Assembly (NCBI RefSeq): GCF_003312915.1
Contig: NZ_CP030261.1
Coordinates: 1,612,001 to 1,676,000, forward strand
Reading direction: 5' to 3'
Length of the DNA stretch: 64,000 bases
DNA from: Flavobacterium fluviale
GTDB lineage: Bacteria; Bacteroidota; Bacteroidia; Flavobacteriales; Flavobacteriaceae
This document shows positions 1 to 9,735 of the stretch, in pieces (the stretch's first letter is position 1; each line of letters begins with the position of its first letter). Below the pieces are notes generated by a model that saw nothing but the letters and a program-made list of their open reading frames with translations, was not told the origin of the DNA and did not search any database. Made by a program: the position numbers and the translations under genes.

Positions 1-3000
1 GTTAATTCCTCCAATTTTAATGATATTATTATACCCTGTCTGGTTTTCTAAAGCTTCATTTTTCTTCGAATAAAAGCTGATTCTTCCGTTGTCAACTGGA
101 ATTCTAATGTCTCTCGGAACAACAAAGCTAAATTCAAATTGTCCATTAGTTACAGATGCATTTCCTCTAAAAATTGTTTCTCCCAAGGTTTTGAATTGTA
201 TTGGCGGACTAAAACCATCATTGTTCAAGGTTGAAGTTGTAATCATTTTGTCAAAAATAGCAGTTGCTAACTCTCCATTATAATTGCTTAAAATAGTGTT
301 GTTTTCATCTGTGATTTCTCCTGATATTTTAATTTTTGACAGCGATTTTAAATCGGGAATTGGTTGTGAAATTACAATATCATTTACTTTTGTTAAGTTA
401 ATTCGGGGTTTTGGAATCGCCAGCATTAACGCGGGGTCACCTATATATACGACAACATTGCTGGCAGAACTTGGTCTTTCGTTTTTGGAAATTCTTAAAG
501 ATTCTGCAATACTGTTATATTGATTTGAGCTGTAAGAAAGAAGATTCTTGCTCAGGATATCGTTGAAGTCTTCTGCATTTGACTGACCGATTTCTCGAAT
601 TGTTGTCAGCATCGAAATCGCGCCCCCTTTAGGATTCCAAAAAACGTATTCTCCAGCTGTTGGTCTTGTGGGGTCATCAAATCTTGAAAATTCGCAGGTA
701 ATAGTAATAAATAAAGGATACTTATATTGATTGTTAAGATTTTGACTGTCTGATTTTTCCCAAATACGTTCACTTGCTAATCCGTCTTCACCTCCATGTC
801 CTAGATAATTGAAAACCAATGCGCCTTTCTCAAAAGCATTAAAAAAATCAGTTCGAGCTTTAGGGTATCTTGCTCCGCCGGCAGAAGCTTCCTGCGTGTA
901 AGCGTCCAGAAGTATTTTTTCAATGTTAAAAAAAGGCTTTTCTGTGGCGATTACATCTGCAAGAGAATTTTGTCGGGACTGTAGTGTTTCGTCTCCAGAT
1001 GTGTCAGAATCATCGCTGATTAAGACAACATTATTTCGCCAGTTTCCGTACGATTTTGCGTCATGATATTCTAAAACTTTATTAACCATTTCCTGAGCCT
1101 GCGCGTTATCTGATACTAACATACGTCCAACTGCTATGTCAATTCCGCTAAAGGGATAAGATACAATTCCTTCGTTGGCATCCATAAGAGCAAAAAAGTC
1201 ATCAGAAGCAAATCCAGCTTCTCCTACCGTATTACTTGTTAGCGATTGATATATAGGTACAATATTAGTATTGTTGGAAATTCGGTCTTTATAGTCGTAA
1301 GACGCGTCGCCGAATAGATTTAAATATTTTATTCTTTTTTCAGAAGATGATGCATTCTCGTAAACATATCTAACAAAATTTCTGATTGCCGCAATGTCTT
1401 GTTTTCCTGATGAAAATTCCTGATAGATATTTTCTAATGAAATTACTTTTACATTTAGGTTTGAACTGCTGCGATGAAAAACTGCCAGTCTTTCTGCCTG
1501 AGCAGCTAGAGATTTTGGCGATATAATTAAATAGTCTATATCTTGAATGCTATTTTGGTTGTTTCGAAAAATGGTGCCTTTTAAATTTTGATTGGCAATT
1601 TTTGACTGATTTTCCTTTAACGGTGTATAGTAGTCAGAAGCGTCAATTGCAATATATTTTCGCACTTCTCCGAGATTGGCTTTAAAGCTAAAGGTGCTCT
1701 GACTTGCATTTTCAATTTTTAATACATTATATAGGTCTGTTACGTCCCAAATTTGTGTTATTCCAGATGCATTTCCAATTGTGTAATTTACAACACCTGC
1801 CACACCGCCTGCATCATTATATTGAAATGAAAATTGTTTGCCTGTTCCTAAAAGTCTTCGCTTTGCAGTTAAATTGATATAGTCAAGGTAACCTTTTGAG
1901 CCTGGTACCCCATTATTGTTATAGGTGAGTTTTATTTTAACGTTGTCTGTTCCTGTGAAGGTGGTGTTGGACGGAAGACTTCCGTTGTAATATTTAGTGT
2001 CGGAGTTTGTTATTAGTGAAGGAAAGCTGATAGCGCCTACATTCTGCCCATTTGCTGCAATTGTAAAAGAGGTAGAAGTAAACGAGGCTGATGCTGCTTT
2101 TACTTCTATTTTTACAGGAGTAGAAGTGTCGAGATTTGGAAAGTTAAATGAAAATTCTTGTTCCTGATTAATATCAAATGATTCCCCGAGCCATTGACGG
2201 CCTAAATGAACAATATTGTTTTGATCGATTTCATGAAATTGATAGTCATCAAACGTGTTTAGCTCTAAAGTAGTGCTTGCTGTGGGTTGATTTAAGTTTG
2301 GAATTCTCTTTCCTTCGGAACCTGTGCTAGTTACGTAGTAATAGGAATTAGTGTCGTATAAATTGATATTGGTTTGGTTTTCTGAATTCCAGTTTTCAGT
2401 TCCTTCTGCATAAAAAAGAATATAGTCTTCATTATCGAAAATACCATCATTTTCGCCAATTATCTGAATTGCGTTTTCAGTTAAGTCATCTGGATAGTAA
2501 GTACTGTTGGATAGCGGAAGCATTCTGCCTCCGTTTCCGTAGATTTTTATTCTTCGCGGATCCACTTTTGAAGGATCAAAGCCTAAACTTTGCAAAAACG
2601 ACTTGCTTATTCTGTAAACACCTGATTTTTGGATGTAAAATCGATACCACTCTCCAGAAGCTAGAACAGAATTTGAGATTGCGGCTGTTTTTTGAAATGA
2701 AGAATTGCTGTTAATTTTTGCGGTTGAGCTATTGATAAAATAAGAAAATGATCTAATGCGTTTAAAGCTGTTTCCTTCCTTTATTATAGGATACAGAAAA
2801 AGAAAAACTTGTTTTAAATCTCTTGAATTTGTGATAAATAAAGACTCATTAGCTTTCTCTGGGATGTTTTCAACTGCAAGATCACCGAGTTCAGTTCTGG
2901 AAACCTGCTCGTAAATAATATTGCTAATCTGTACTGAGTTGCCGTTTGAAATGTTCGTCTGGGTGATATTTTGGAGAAATGTTATGCTTTTTTTTGTCAT

Positions 3001-3162
3001 ATCGAAGCGAAAACTGCTTCCTTCAAAGTACGGAATCGTGATTTTATTTTCACCGTAATTCACCTCCTTCTTGTTTTGCCAATTGATCGTTATACTCCCA
3101 TTTAACTGACAAAATGAAAGAATTGGGATCAAAAAAATAGAGATGAAAATTACCTGTTTCAT
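1..3162 (-). CDS. porU: Type IX secretion sortase PorU (partial, 3' end outside window)
   Basis: The frame is open from an ATG at 3162 to the window edge, giving 1054 residues without a stop. It begins with a signal peptide (MKQVIFISIFLIPILSFCQ). A gingipain-like C25 protease domain is visible: a His in NYLGHGGEDG (about residue 789) and the catalytic Cys in ITCEFSRFDDP (about residue 823), the usual PorU pair. PorU is the cell-surface sortase that removes C-terminal T9SS signals and attaches cargo to the envelope. It is divergent from gldJ, as in F. johnsoniae, where porV lies beyond porU. The last visible residues fall near the expected C-terminal region, so little is missing. The call rests on motifs and context together. 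Confidence 0.93.
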   Translation of the reverse strand, partial: MKQVIFISIFLIPILSFCQLNGSITINWQNKKEVNYGENKITIPYFEGSSFRFDMTKKSITFLQNITQTNISNGNSVQISNIIYEQVSRTELGDLAVENIPEKANESLFITNSRDLKQVFLFLYPIIKEGNSFKRIRSFSYFINSSTAKINSNSSFQKTAAISNSVLASGEWYRFYIQKSGVYRISKSFLQSLGFDPSKVDPRRIKIYGNGGRMLPLSNSTYYPDDLTENAIQIIGENDGIFDNEDYILFYAEGTENWNSENQTNINLYDTNSYYYVTSTGSEGKRIPNLNQPTASTTLELNTFDDYQFHEIDQNNIVHLGRQWLGESFDINQEQEFSFNFPNLDTSTPVKIEVKAASASFTSTSFTIAANGQNVGAISFPSLITNSDTKYYNGSLPSNTTFTGTDNVKIKLTYNNNGVPGSKGYLDYINLTAKRRLLGTGKQFSFQYNDAGGVAGVVNYTIGNASGITQIWDVTDLYNVLKIENASQSTFSFKANLGEVRKYIAIDASDYYTPLKENQSKIANQNLKGTIFRNNQNSIQDIDYLIISPKSLAAQAERLAVFHRSSSNLNVKVISLENIYQEFSSGKQDIAAIRNFVRYVYENASSSEKRIKYLNLFGDASYDYKDRISNNTNIVPIYQSLTSNTVGEAGFASDDFFALMDANEGIVSYPFSGIDIAVGRMLVSDNAQAQEMVNKVLEYHDAKSYGNWRNNVVLISDDSDTSGDETLQSRQNSLADVIATEKPFFNIEKILLDAYTQEASAGGARYPKARTDFFNAFEKGALVFNYLGHGGEDGLASERIWEKSDSQNLNNQYKYPLFITITCEFSRFDDPTRPTAGEYVFWNPKGGAISMLTTIREIGQSNAEDFNDILSKNLLSYSSNQYNSIAESLRISKNERPSSASNVVVYIGDPALMLAIPKPRINLTKVNDIVISQPIPDLKSLSKIKISGEITDENNTILSNYNGELATAIFDKMITTSTLNNDGFSPPIQFKTLGETIFRGNASVTNGQFEFSFVVPRDIRIPVDNGRISFYSKKNEALENQTGYNNIIKIGGIN

Positions 3163-3244
3163 TGGTTTGAAAAGCGAAATTTAATTAAAAAATAATTATT
3201 AAGTAAAAATATAGTATTTCATGTTACAGTAATAATAAAAAGTA

Positions 3245-3252
3245 TATTTTTG
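3245..3252 (+). promoter_or_regulatory. Probable -7 promoter element for gldJ
   Basis: The 8-mer TATTTTTG matches the Bacteroidota -7 consensus TAnnTTTG and lies about 115 bases before the gldJ start, in the 206-base gap between divergent porU and gldJ. No clear TTG -33 element was found at the usual spacing. Confidence 0.45.
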
Positions 3253-3368
3253 CGTTCGTAATTAAAGGTTATTTTCTGCTAAAAAACAGCAAAATAAAAT
3301 TATTAGAACAGATGTTGCTAATTAAATGTTAATTATTATATTGCAGCACCTAAATTTATCACCTAAGA

Positions 3369-5060
3369 ATGAGTATGAAAGTAAACAAAATTGTAGCCTT
3401 GCAGTTAATGATGTCAATTGTATTGATGTTGGGCACGGCTAGTTGTAGCAAAAAATCTAGTTCCACTCAAGCTTCTAGAGCAACTGGCTGGGATGTAGAT
3501 AGTCAGAATGGAACTGCTGCTAGAAATGCAGGTAAAAAACAACAGGCTGGTCCTGGTTTAGTTTTTGTTGAAGGAGGTACGTTTACTATGGGTAAAGTAC
3601 AGGATGATGTTATGCATGATTGGAATAACACGCCAACTCAACAGCACGTTCAATCATTCTATATGGATGAAACCGAAGTTACGAACGGTATGTACTTAGA
3701 ATACCTAGAATGGTTAAAGAAAGTTTTCCCGCCAACGGAAGAAAATTACAAAAATATCTACGAAGGAGCATCTCCGGATACTCTTGTGTGGAGAAATCGT
3801 TTAGGATATAACGAAACGATGACAAATAACTATTTAAGACACCCATCTTATGCTAACTACCCAGTAGTTGGTGTTAACTGGATTCAAGCTGTTGAATTTA
3901 GTAAATGGAGAACAGACCGTGTGAACGAAGCTGTTCTTGAAAAAAGCGGGTATCTTAAAAAAGGTGCTAAAACGCAAGATGTTAGTGCTGAAAGTTTATT
4001 TAATACTGAAGCTTATTTAGCTTCTCCATCTACAACTTATGGTGGAAATGAAGAATTGGTATTAAAGAAAAATCCAAATGGAAAAAGACCTAAAGCAGGT
4101 AAAGATGGTGTAGTGCCAGAAGAGAAAAACGTATATGCACAACGTTCTTCTGGAATTATTTTACCAGAATATAGACTTCCTACTGAAGCAGAATGGGAGT
4201 ATGCAGCTGCTGCTGATGTTGGACAAAGAGAATATAATATCTACAAAGGTCAAAAGAAATATCCTTGGTCTGGAGATTATACACGTTCTAACAAACGTAA
4301 AAATAGAGGTGATCAATTGGCTAACTTTAAACAAGGAAACGGTGATTACGGTGGAATTGCAGGATGGTCAGATGATGGAGCAGATATTACAAATGCTGTA
4401 AAAAGTTATGCACCAAACGATTTCGGTCTATATGATATGGCTGGAAACGTTGCAGAATGGGTTGCCGACGTTTACAGACCTATTATCGATAATGAAGCAA
4501 ATGATTTCAACTACTATAGAGGAAATCAATACGGTAAGAATAAAATTGGTAAAGATGGTAAGCTGGAAATTGTTTCAACTACATCTATTAAATATGATAC
4601 TTTAAGTAATGGTAAAGTTGTAGCAAGAAACCTTCCAGGAGAAATCGCTCAAGTACCAGTTGACGAACAAGAAACTTATTTGAGACAAAACTTCAGTACA
4701 AGTGATAATATCAACTACAGAGATGGTGATAAACAATCTTCTAGATATTTTGACTTTGGAGATTCTGAATCAGGATCTAAAGCAGATCAAGCAATGTACA
4801 ACTCTCCTAAACATAATGTAACAACAGACAGTTTAGGTAAGATGATTAGAAAATATGATAACTCTAGTAAACGTACTACTTTAATCGATGATAAAGTAAG
4901 AGTTTACAAAGGTGGATCTTGGAGAGATAGAGCGTACTGGTTAGATCCAGCTCAAAGAAGATACTTCCCTCAAGATATGGCAACTGATTATATTGGTTTC
5001 AGATGTGCAATGTCTAGAGTTGGTTCAAAATCTGAAAAGAGAAAATCTCCTAGAAACTAA
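3369..5060 (+). CDS. gldJ: Gliding motility lipoprotein GldJ
   Basis: The product has 563 residues. It has a lipoprotein signal with lipobox LGTASC (Cys about 26), then a formylglycine-generating-enzyme/sulfatase-modifying fold. Typical marks are FVEGGTFTMG near residue 63, YRLPTEAEWEYAA, DMAGNVAEWVADVY, and a C-terminal KGGSWRDRAYW ... YIGFRCAM. GldJ is an outer-membrane lipoprotein needed for gliding and for T9SS function, where it stabilises GldK. FGE-like Gld proteins are thought to be structural rather than catalytic. GldK is a paralogue, but the porU neighbour fits GldJ. A second in-frame Met lies two codons after the chosen start, so the start may be 3375. A strong terminator follows. 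Confidence 0.95.
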   Translation: MSMKVNKIVALQLMMSIVLMLGTASCSKKSSSTQASRATGWDVDSQNGTAARNAGKKQQAGPGLVFVEGGTFTMGKVQDDVMHDWNNTPTQQHVQSFYMDETEVTNGMYLEYLEWLKKVFPPTEENYKNIYEGASPDTLVWRNRLGYNETMTNNYLRHPSYANYPVVGVNWIQAVEFSKWRTDRVNEAVLEKSGYLKKGAKTQDVSAESLFNTEAYLASPSTTYGGNEELVLKKNPNGKRPKAGKDGVVPEEKNVYAQRSSGIILPEYRLPTEAEWEYAAAADVGQREYNIYKGQKKYPWSGDYTRSNKRKNRGDQLANFKQGNGDYGGIAGWSDDGADITNAVKSYAPNDFGLYDMAGNVAEWVADVYRPIIDNEANDFNYYRGNQYGKNKIGKDGKLEIVSTTSIKYDTLSNGKVVARNLPGEIAQVPVDEQETYLRQNFSTSDNINYRDGDKQSSRYFDFGDSESGSKADQAMYNSPKHNVTTDSLGKMIRKYDNSSKRTTLIDDKVRVYKGGSWRDRAYWLDPAQRRYFPQDMATDYIGFRCAMSRVGSKSEKRKSPRN

Positions 5061-5080
5061 GATTTAGAAATTCAAGTATA

Positions 5081-5132
5081 AAAAATTCCAAATTCCAAAA
5101 GCTGCATATTCAGTCTGGAATTTGGAATTTTT
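5081..5132 (+). terminator. Intrinsic terminator after gldJ
   Basis: A perfect 17-bp inverted repeat (5081-5097 with 5116-5132, arms built on AATTCCAAATTCC) is followed by a T run. The same core sequence recurs in the hairpin at 59566-59612. Confidence 0.85.
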
Positions 5133-5177
5133 TTATTGTTTTTTTTCTATTTTTATGACTTATTAAAAATCTTATAA

Positions 5178-6464
5178 ATGAATATTCAAGACATTCATAA
5201 CTTGTTTTTGCAATGCAGTTCTCTTTCTATAGATACAAGAAAGATTGAAAAGAATTCATTGTTTTTTGCAATTAAAGGAGAAAACTTTGACGCTAATACT
5301 TTTGCTAAAGAAGCTTTAGATTTAGGGGCTTTGTTTGTTGTAATTGACAATAAATCTTATTTTATTGATGAGCGCACTATTTTGGTTGAAAATAGTTTAG
5401 AAACACTTCAGGAATTAGCAAAATTTCATCGCGCTTATTTAGGGCTGCCAATTGTTGCACTAACAGGAAGTAATGGAAAGACTACGACTAAGGAGTTGAT
5501 AAAGGTAGTGCTGTCAAAAAAGTTTAGAACAAAAGCTACAATTGGAAACTTAAACAATCATATTGGTGTTCCATTAACTTTGCTTTCGTTTACCAAAGAG
5601 ACAGAGATTGGAATTGTTGAAATGGGTGCTAACCATCAAAAAGAAATCGAATTTTTATGCCAGATAGCACAGCCGGATTTTGGCTATATCACTAATTTTG
5701 GAAAAGCGCATTTGGAAGGTTTTGGCGGAGTTGAAGGTGTTATTGCGGGTAAGAGTGAGATGTACCAATATCTTGCAGCAAACCAAAAGACTGTCTTTGT
5801 AAATTTAGAAGATCCTATTCAAATCGAGAAATCCAAAGGGATTAACTCTTTTACTTTTGGAGTGAAAAAAGAAAATACAGATTTAAATATTCAAGAAATA
5901 ACAGCAGATCCGTTTGTTAATGTCACTTATGATAATTTTGTAATTGAATCACATTTAATTGGGCTTTACAATGCAAATAATATCAATGCAGCTGTTGCTA
6001 TTGCCGAATATTTTGAAGTAAAAGAAAGCGATATAAAGGCTGCGATTGAAAATTATATTCCTGCGAACAATAGGTCTCAGATGATTCAGAAAGGTTTAAA
6101 TGAGATCATTCTAGATGCATATAATGCAAATCCCAGCAGTATGGCTGTAGCAATTACTAATTTTCTTCAGTTAAATAACAGTAATAAAATTATGATTCTT
6201 GGCGATATGTTTGAATTAGGAAACGAGAGTTTATATGAACATAAAGTTATAGTAGATTCGCTGGCAGAACAAAATCAAGCATTATGCTTTTTAATTGGAA
6301 AGTCTTTTTATGCTAATCAGATTCAGAAAGAAAATTTAAGGTTTTTTGAAACTTTTGATTCACTAGCAGTATACTTAAAAGACTTTAAATTTGACTCCAA
6401 CACTATTTTAATTAAAGGTTCAAGAGGAATGGCTTTGGAGCGAACTTTAGATTATATTTCTTAA
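5178..6464 (+). CDS. murF: UDP-N-acetylmuramoyl-tripeptide--D-alanyl-D-alanine ligase
   Basis: The product has 428 residues, the normal MurF length. It ligates D-Ala-D-Ala to UDP-MurNAc-tripeptide in the cytoplasm, the last soluble step of peptidoglycan precursor synthesis. The Mur-ligase P-loop ALTGSNGKTTTKELI is at about residue 95. Further marks are GNLNNHIGVPLTLL, EMGANHQKEI, DAYNANPSSM and GDMFELG. It lies 45 bases after the gldJ hairpin and is probably transcribed separately. No odd features were seen. Confidence 0.96.
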   Translation: MNIQDIHNLFLQCSSLSIDTRKIEKNSLFFAIKGENFDANTFAKEALDLGALFVVIDNKSYFIDERTILVENSLETLQELAKFHRAYLGLPIVALTGSNGKTTTKELIKVVLSKKFRTKATIGNLNNHIGVPLTLLSFTKETEIGIVEMGANHQKEIEFLCQIAQPDFGYITNFGKAHLEGFGGVEGVIAGKSEMYQYLAANQKTVFVNLEDPIQIEKSKGINSFTFGVKKENTDLNIQEITADPFVNVTYDNFVIESHLIGLYNANNINAAVAIAEYFEVKESDIKAAIENYIPANNRSQMIQKGLNEIILDAYNANPSSMAVAITNFLQLNNSNKIMILGDMFELGNESLYEHKVIVDSLAEQNQALCFLIGKSFYANQIQKENLRFFETFDSLAVYLKDFKFDSNTILIKGSRGMALERTLDYIS

Positions 6465-6508
6465 AATGACATAAAGCCATCCCAATAACGGGTGGCTTAA
6501 TTTTTTAA

Positions 6509-9391
6509 TTAAATAGTCATTAGAAACCCAATTAGATTTTCTTTTTTATTTAAACCTAGTTTCTTTCTCAAACGGTAACGGGCAAGCTCAACTCCTCCTG
6601 TTGAAATATTCATGATTTCGGCTATTTCTTTAGTAGACATATTCATTAATAAATAGGTCGATAAATCTAACTCTCTTGGAGAAATGGTTGGGTATTGGCC
6701 TTTAAGTCGTTTCAGGAACTCAAAATGCACATTCTTAATGTGTTTTTCCAAGTCTTTCCAGCTCTTATCTGTGTTAACTTCCTTTACAATACTTTTATGC
6801 AGCTTACTGAATTCGGATTTAGTGTTGTCGTCTAATATGCTGGTATCGATGTCTTTAAGTTTATGAATAATCCCGTTTAGAACTTTATTCTTTTTTACAA
6901 CTTGTAAAGAGTTGTTTACTAGTTCTTTATCCTTGGCTAAGATTTTAATTTGAAGCTTATCATTTTTCAATTTTTCAATCTCTTTTTCAAGATCATGCTG
7001 TTCATGTCTGATCTTAGATTCTTTTTCTAAGTACAATCTTCTTTGTTCGATTGTTTCGTAATATTTGTTTTTTCTTATCTTCGATTTAATTCTAATTGAG
7101 ATTACGTAAGCTCCTAATAAAATTAAAATCAAATAAAATAAATACGCCAAGAAATGTCTGTACCATGGTGGAGAAACCGTAAATTCAACTTCAGTAATAT
7201 TAGACTCAATTCCGTAGCTGTTTCGCGCTTTTAATTTCATTACATAATTACCTTCTCTCAAATTGGTATATTCCTTTATAGAAGTCGACGACCATCCTCT
7301 CCAGTTTTCTTCAAATGGCTCCAGTTTGTAAGAGTACATTACATTTTCCTGATTTTCGTATGTTGGAGAAGCAAACGTAAATTTTACACGGTTGTATTTA
7401 TAAGGTATACTGTAAGATTCTGTTTTATTAAAAATATTCCCAGTCAAAATCGTATCTCCAGGAAAAGAAAAGCTCTCAATAAAAGCTTTTGGTTTTGTCA
7501 TAAATGTATTCGATATCGCCGAATTGTAGTGTGCTAAGCGATCTGTCAACCCTATAAAAATGTTTTGAGGATCAACAGCATTTACAGATATATAATTGTT
7601 TACTAAATTTCCAGTCAAATTTGAAAATATAGCTTGCTTCTTAGTAAAAGTTCCATTTTGATTTTTGACTACTACTCCTAGAGATTCATTAAATGCATAC
7701 CATAAATTCCCAGAAGGATCTTCAATTAATGTATTGATTGTTGGAATTCCCTTGAATAAAGCGGTGATTTTTTTATCCTCGAAGAAAGCTTCCTGTTCAA
7801 CAGAATATCTGAAAAAATGATTTTTAACTTGAAAATATACCTTATTATTGATGTTTTGTAAACTGTTTATTGGGCCTTTGTATTTTTCTGAAATATTAGT
7901 ATGTTTTTTCATGAAATCGAATCTTTTCAAATCGTCTGAAAGTTTTACTTGGTATAGAAACGGATTTTTCTTCAGCCATAGATAGTTCTCATCGATTTCT
8001 ACAGAAAAGTTGTTTGTAGTTTCATCGAATCCTTTTACTTGATGAAGATAGTCGTATCCAGTTGCGGATTTCTTGAAAACAGAAAATCCGTTGTAACTTT
8101 CTCCAATAATATAGTTTTCGTGATTCGGGATTTTTTTGAATCCAAAATATCCTTTTGTGTCTAATATTTTCGAAACTCTATTATTTTCAATAATTAAAGC
8201 ACCGCTGTTACTAGCGCAAACAAGTACATCATTTAGAACTTGAATATTCCAAACTTGAGAAATTGTCCCTTCGACTCTTGTAAATGGACTATCTTTAAAA
8301 GATTTTTCCCAAGGATGGTAAAATAAACCCTGGTTAGTAGCAACATAGAGATTTCCATTGAAAGTTGTTGAAGCATAGACGGTTCCTATATTGTAACTGT
8401 AGTCAAAATATGAGAATGGAGAATTTTCATTAATAAATGTAATACCATTGTCAAGTCCAAGCCATATATTGTTTTTATTGTCGACAAAAGAGGCAAGAAT
8501 CGTATTATTTTGAAGACCTTTCTGTCTGTTTAAATGCTGAATAATTTTTCCGTTTAAATCACAAATAATCGCGCCATCCAAGACAGAGTTAAGAACAATA
8601 AATTTGTTCTTTATAATAGAGCCACCAAGAGAAGTATTTTTTTTGATAAAATCATTTGCTTCTGTTGCCCAAGGTTTTATTATGCCATTTTCAGATATAA
8701 AAATACCTTTCTCCAAAGTTGCGTACAATAATCTATTATTAGGCAACGGGAAAAGAGACCAGATTTCCTTATCATTAAAAATTGTAGTGCCTTTAACGGC
8801 CGTTAATCTTCTGTTTCTATATTCTAGTACACCAAGAGTTTTATCCTGAAAATAAAGACGGTTGTTGACTAAAAATGAAAATTGAAATTTATGCGGCGCG
8901 TTTAAGGTGGTTATTTTTTCGTTTTTTAAGAAAAATACTTTGCTGAAAGATTGAAAAATTACCTCTCCTCTAAAAAGATGAATTCTCCAGATTAAATTGA
9001 TGTTTTCCTTGTCAATTGGACTTAATAAGTTGTATAAAGAATGGTATTTTAAAATTCCTTTTTCGTCAATTTTAAAATATCCAAATTCGTTATTTCCTCC
9101 AACAAATATTCTTCCTGAGTTATCAATTTTTAAACTTCTAATTTCTGATTTATTTGGTAATGAATATTTGTGCCAGTTCGACCCGTCAAACTGAATCAAG
9201 CCGCTGTTGTTTGCGAAATAGATATTTCCGTTTTTATCTTGGTCAATACTCCAGTTTTGAGTGCCTCCTTTATATTCAGATCTTTTATAGTTTTTAATAT
9301 CGGGGATTCCAATATTTTTTACCTGAGAAAAACTTATGTTTTGTATGAAAAATAGTAATGCAAGTATAAAAGTTCTAACTATGAATTTCAT
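6509..9391 (-). CDS. Transmembrane sensor-regulator: beta-propeller, Y_Y_Y and LuxR-type HTH
   Basis: The product has 960 residues. It has a signal peptide (MKFIVRTFILALLFFIQ), then a long periplasmic part with two-component-regulator-propeller-like repeats (for example WSIDQDKNGNIYFANNSGLI). A Y_Y_Y domain follows (about 665-740, YSYKLEPFEENW), one membrane helix (about 743-766), a coiled coil (about 775-850) and a C-terminal LuxR-type HTH (about 905-960, MSTKEIAEIMNISTGGVELARYRLRKKLGL). No kinase or receiver domain is present, so it looks like a one-protein signal route from periplasmic oligosaccharide to DNA. It is divergent from the SusCD locus and is the obvious candidate regulator; that link is inference. 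Confidence 0.88.
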   Translation of the reverse strand: MKFIVRTFILALLFFIQNISFSQVKNIGIPDIKNYKRSEYKGGTQNWSIDQDKNGNIYFANNSGLIQFDGSNWHKYSLPNKSEIRSLKIDNSGRIFVGGNNEFGYFKIDEKGILKYHSLYNLLSPIDKENINLIWRIHLFRGEVIFQSFSKVFFLKNEKITTLNAPHKFQFSFLVNNRLYFQDKTLGVLEYRNRRLTAVKGTTIFNDKEIWSLFPLPNNRLLYATLEKGIFISENGIIKPWATEANDFIKKNTSLGGSIIKNKFIVLNSVLDGAIICDLNGKIIQHLNRQKGLQNNTILASFVDNKNNIWLGLDNGITFINENSPFSYFDYSYNIGTVYASTTFNGNLYVATNQGLFYHPWEKSFKDSPFTRVEGTISQVWNIQVLNDVLVCASNSGALIIENNRVSKILDTKGYFGFKKIPNHENYIIGESYNGFSVFKKSATGYDYLHQVKGFDETTNNFSVEIDENYLWLKKNPFLYQVKLSDDLKRFDFMKKHTNISEKYKGPINSLQNINNKVYFQVKNHFFRYSVEQEAFFEDKKITALFKGIPTINTLIEDPSGNLWYAFNESLGVVVKNQNGTFTKKQAIFSNLTGNLVNNYISVNAVDPQNIFIGLTDRLAHYNSAISNTFMTKPKAFIESFSFPGDTILTGNIFNKTESYSIPYKYNRVKFTFASPTYENQENVMYSYKLEPFEENWRGWSSTSIKEYTNLREGNYVMKLKARNSYGIESNITEVEFTVSPPWYRHFLAYLFYLILILLGAYVISIRIKSKIRKNKYYETIEQRRLYLEKESKIRHEQHDLEKEIEKLKNDKLQIKILAKDKELVNNSLQVVKKNKVLNGIIHKLKDIDTSILDDNTKSEFSKLHKSIVKEVNTDKSWKDLEKHIKNVHFEFLKRLKGQYPTISPRELDLSTYLLMNMSTKEIAEIMNISTGGVELARYRLRKKLGLNKKENLIGFLMTI

Positions 9392-9735
9392 AAAATTTTA
9401 AATGTATTTTTATTAGAAATGCGTAATAATGTCGTTTGATTGTTGATTTTTCAATCTGATTAAATCTCTTTTTTTAAATTATTTTTAATTTACATCGTTA
9501 TAGTTGCTGTTAAACTAATGTAATATACGTTTTTTTTAATTAACATTTTTATAACAAAATTTTACTAAAGCTAAAATACAGTAAATTAATTAATTAAAAA
9601 AAAAATGTTGTGTTTTTGTAGTGTAATAATATTTGCTTTGAAGTGTTTTTGTAAAGAATTTTAATTCTCCTTTATTAAAATTTAACATTATAATTGCATT
9701 AAATTACTAATTAATTAACCAAAATTTTTAGAAAA
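9392..9735. other. Divergent regulatory gap between PUL regulator and susC1
   Basis: These 344 AT-rich bases hold no gene. The last 43 bases (9693-9735) match the leader of the second susC (16573-16615) at all but one position. The rest is mostly A/T runs with no symmetric operator that stood out. Confidence 0.7.
9689..9696 (+). promoter_or_regulatory. Possible -7 element for the first SusC operon
   Basis: TATAATTG matches TAnnTTTG except for one base. The second susC has TACTATTG at the equivalent distance (16569-16576), with the same single departure. Position and conservation support it; sequence alone is weak. Confidence 0.35.

Noticed and set aside
89-2714. Several plus-strand frames in the first 2.7 kb
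   Set aside because: They lie opposite the continuous porU frame and have low-complexity, non-protein-like composition.
4135-4605. Two plus-strand frames inside gldJ
   Set aside because: Out-of-frame shadows of a well-supported gene.
6509-9391. Hybrid two-component system (HTCS) call for the PUL regulator
   Set aside because: Propeller and Y_Y_Y parts resemble HTCS sensors, but no histidine kinase or receiver motifs are present; the C-terminus is a LuxR-type HTH.
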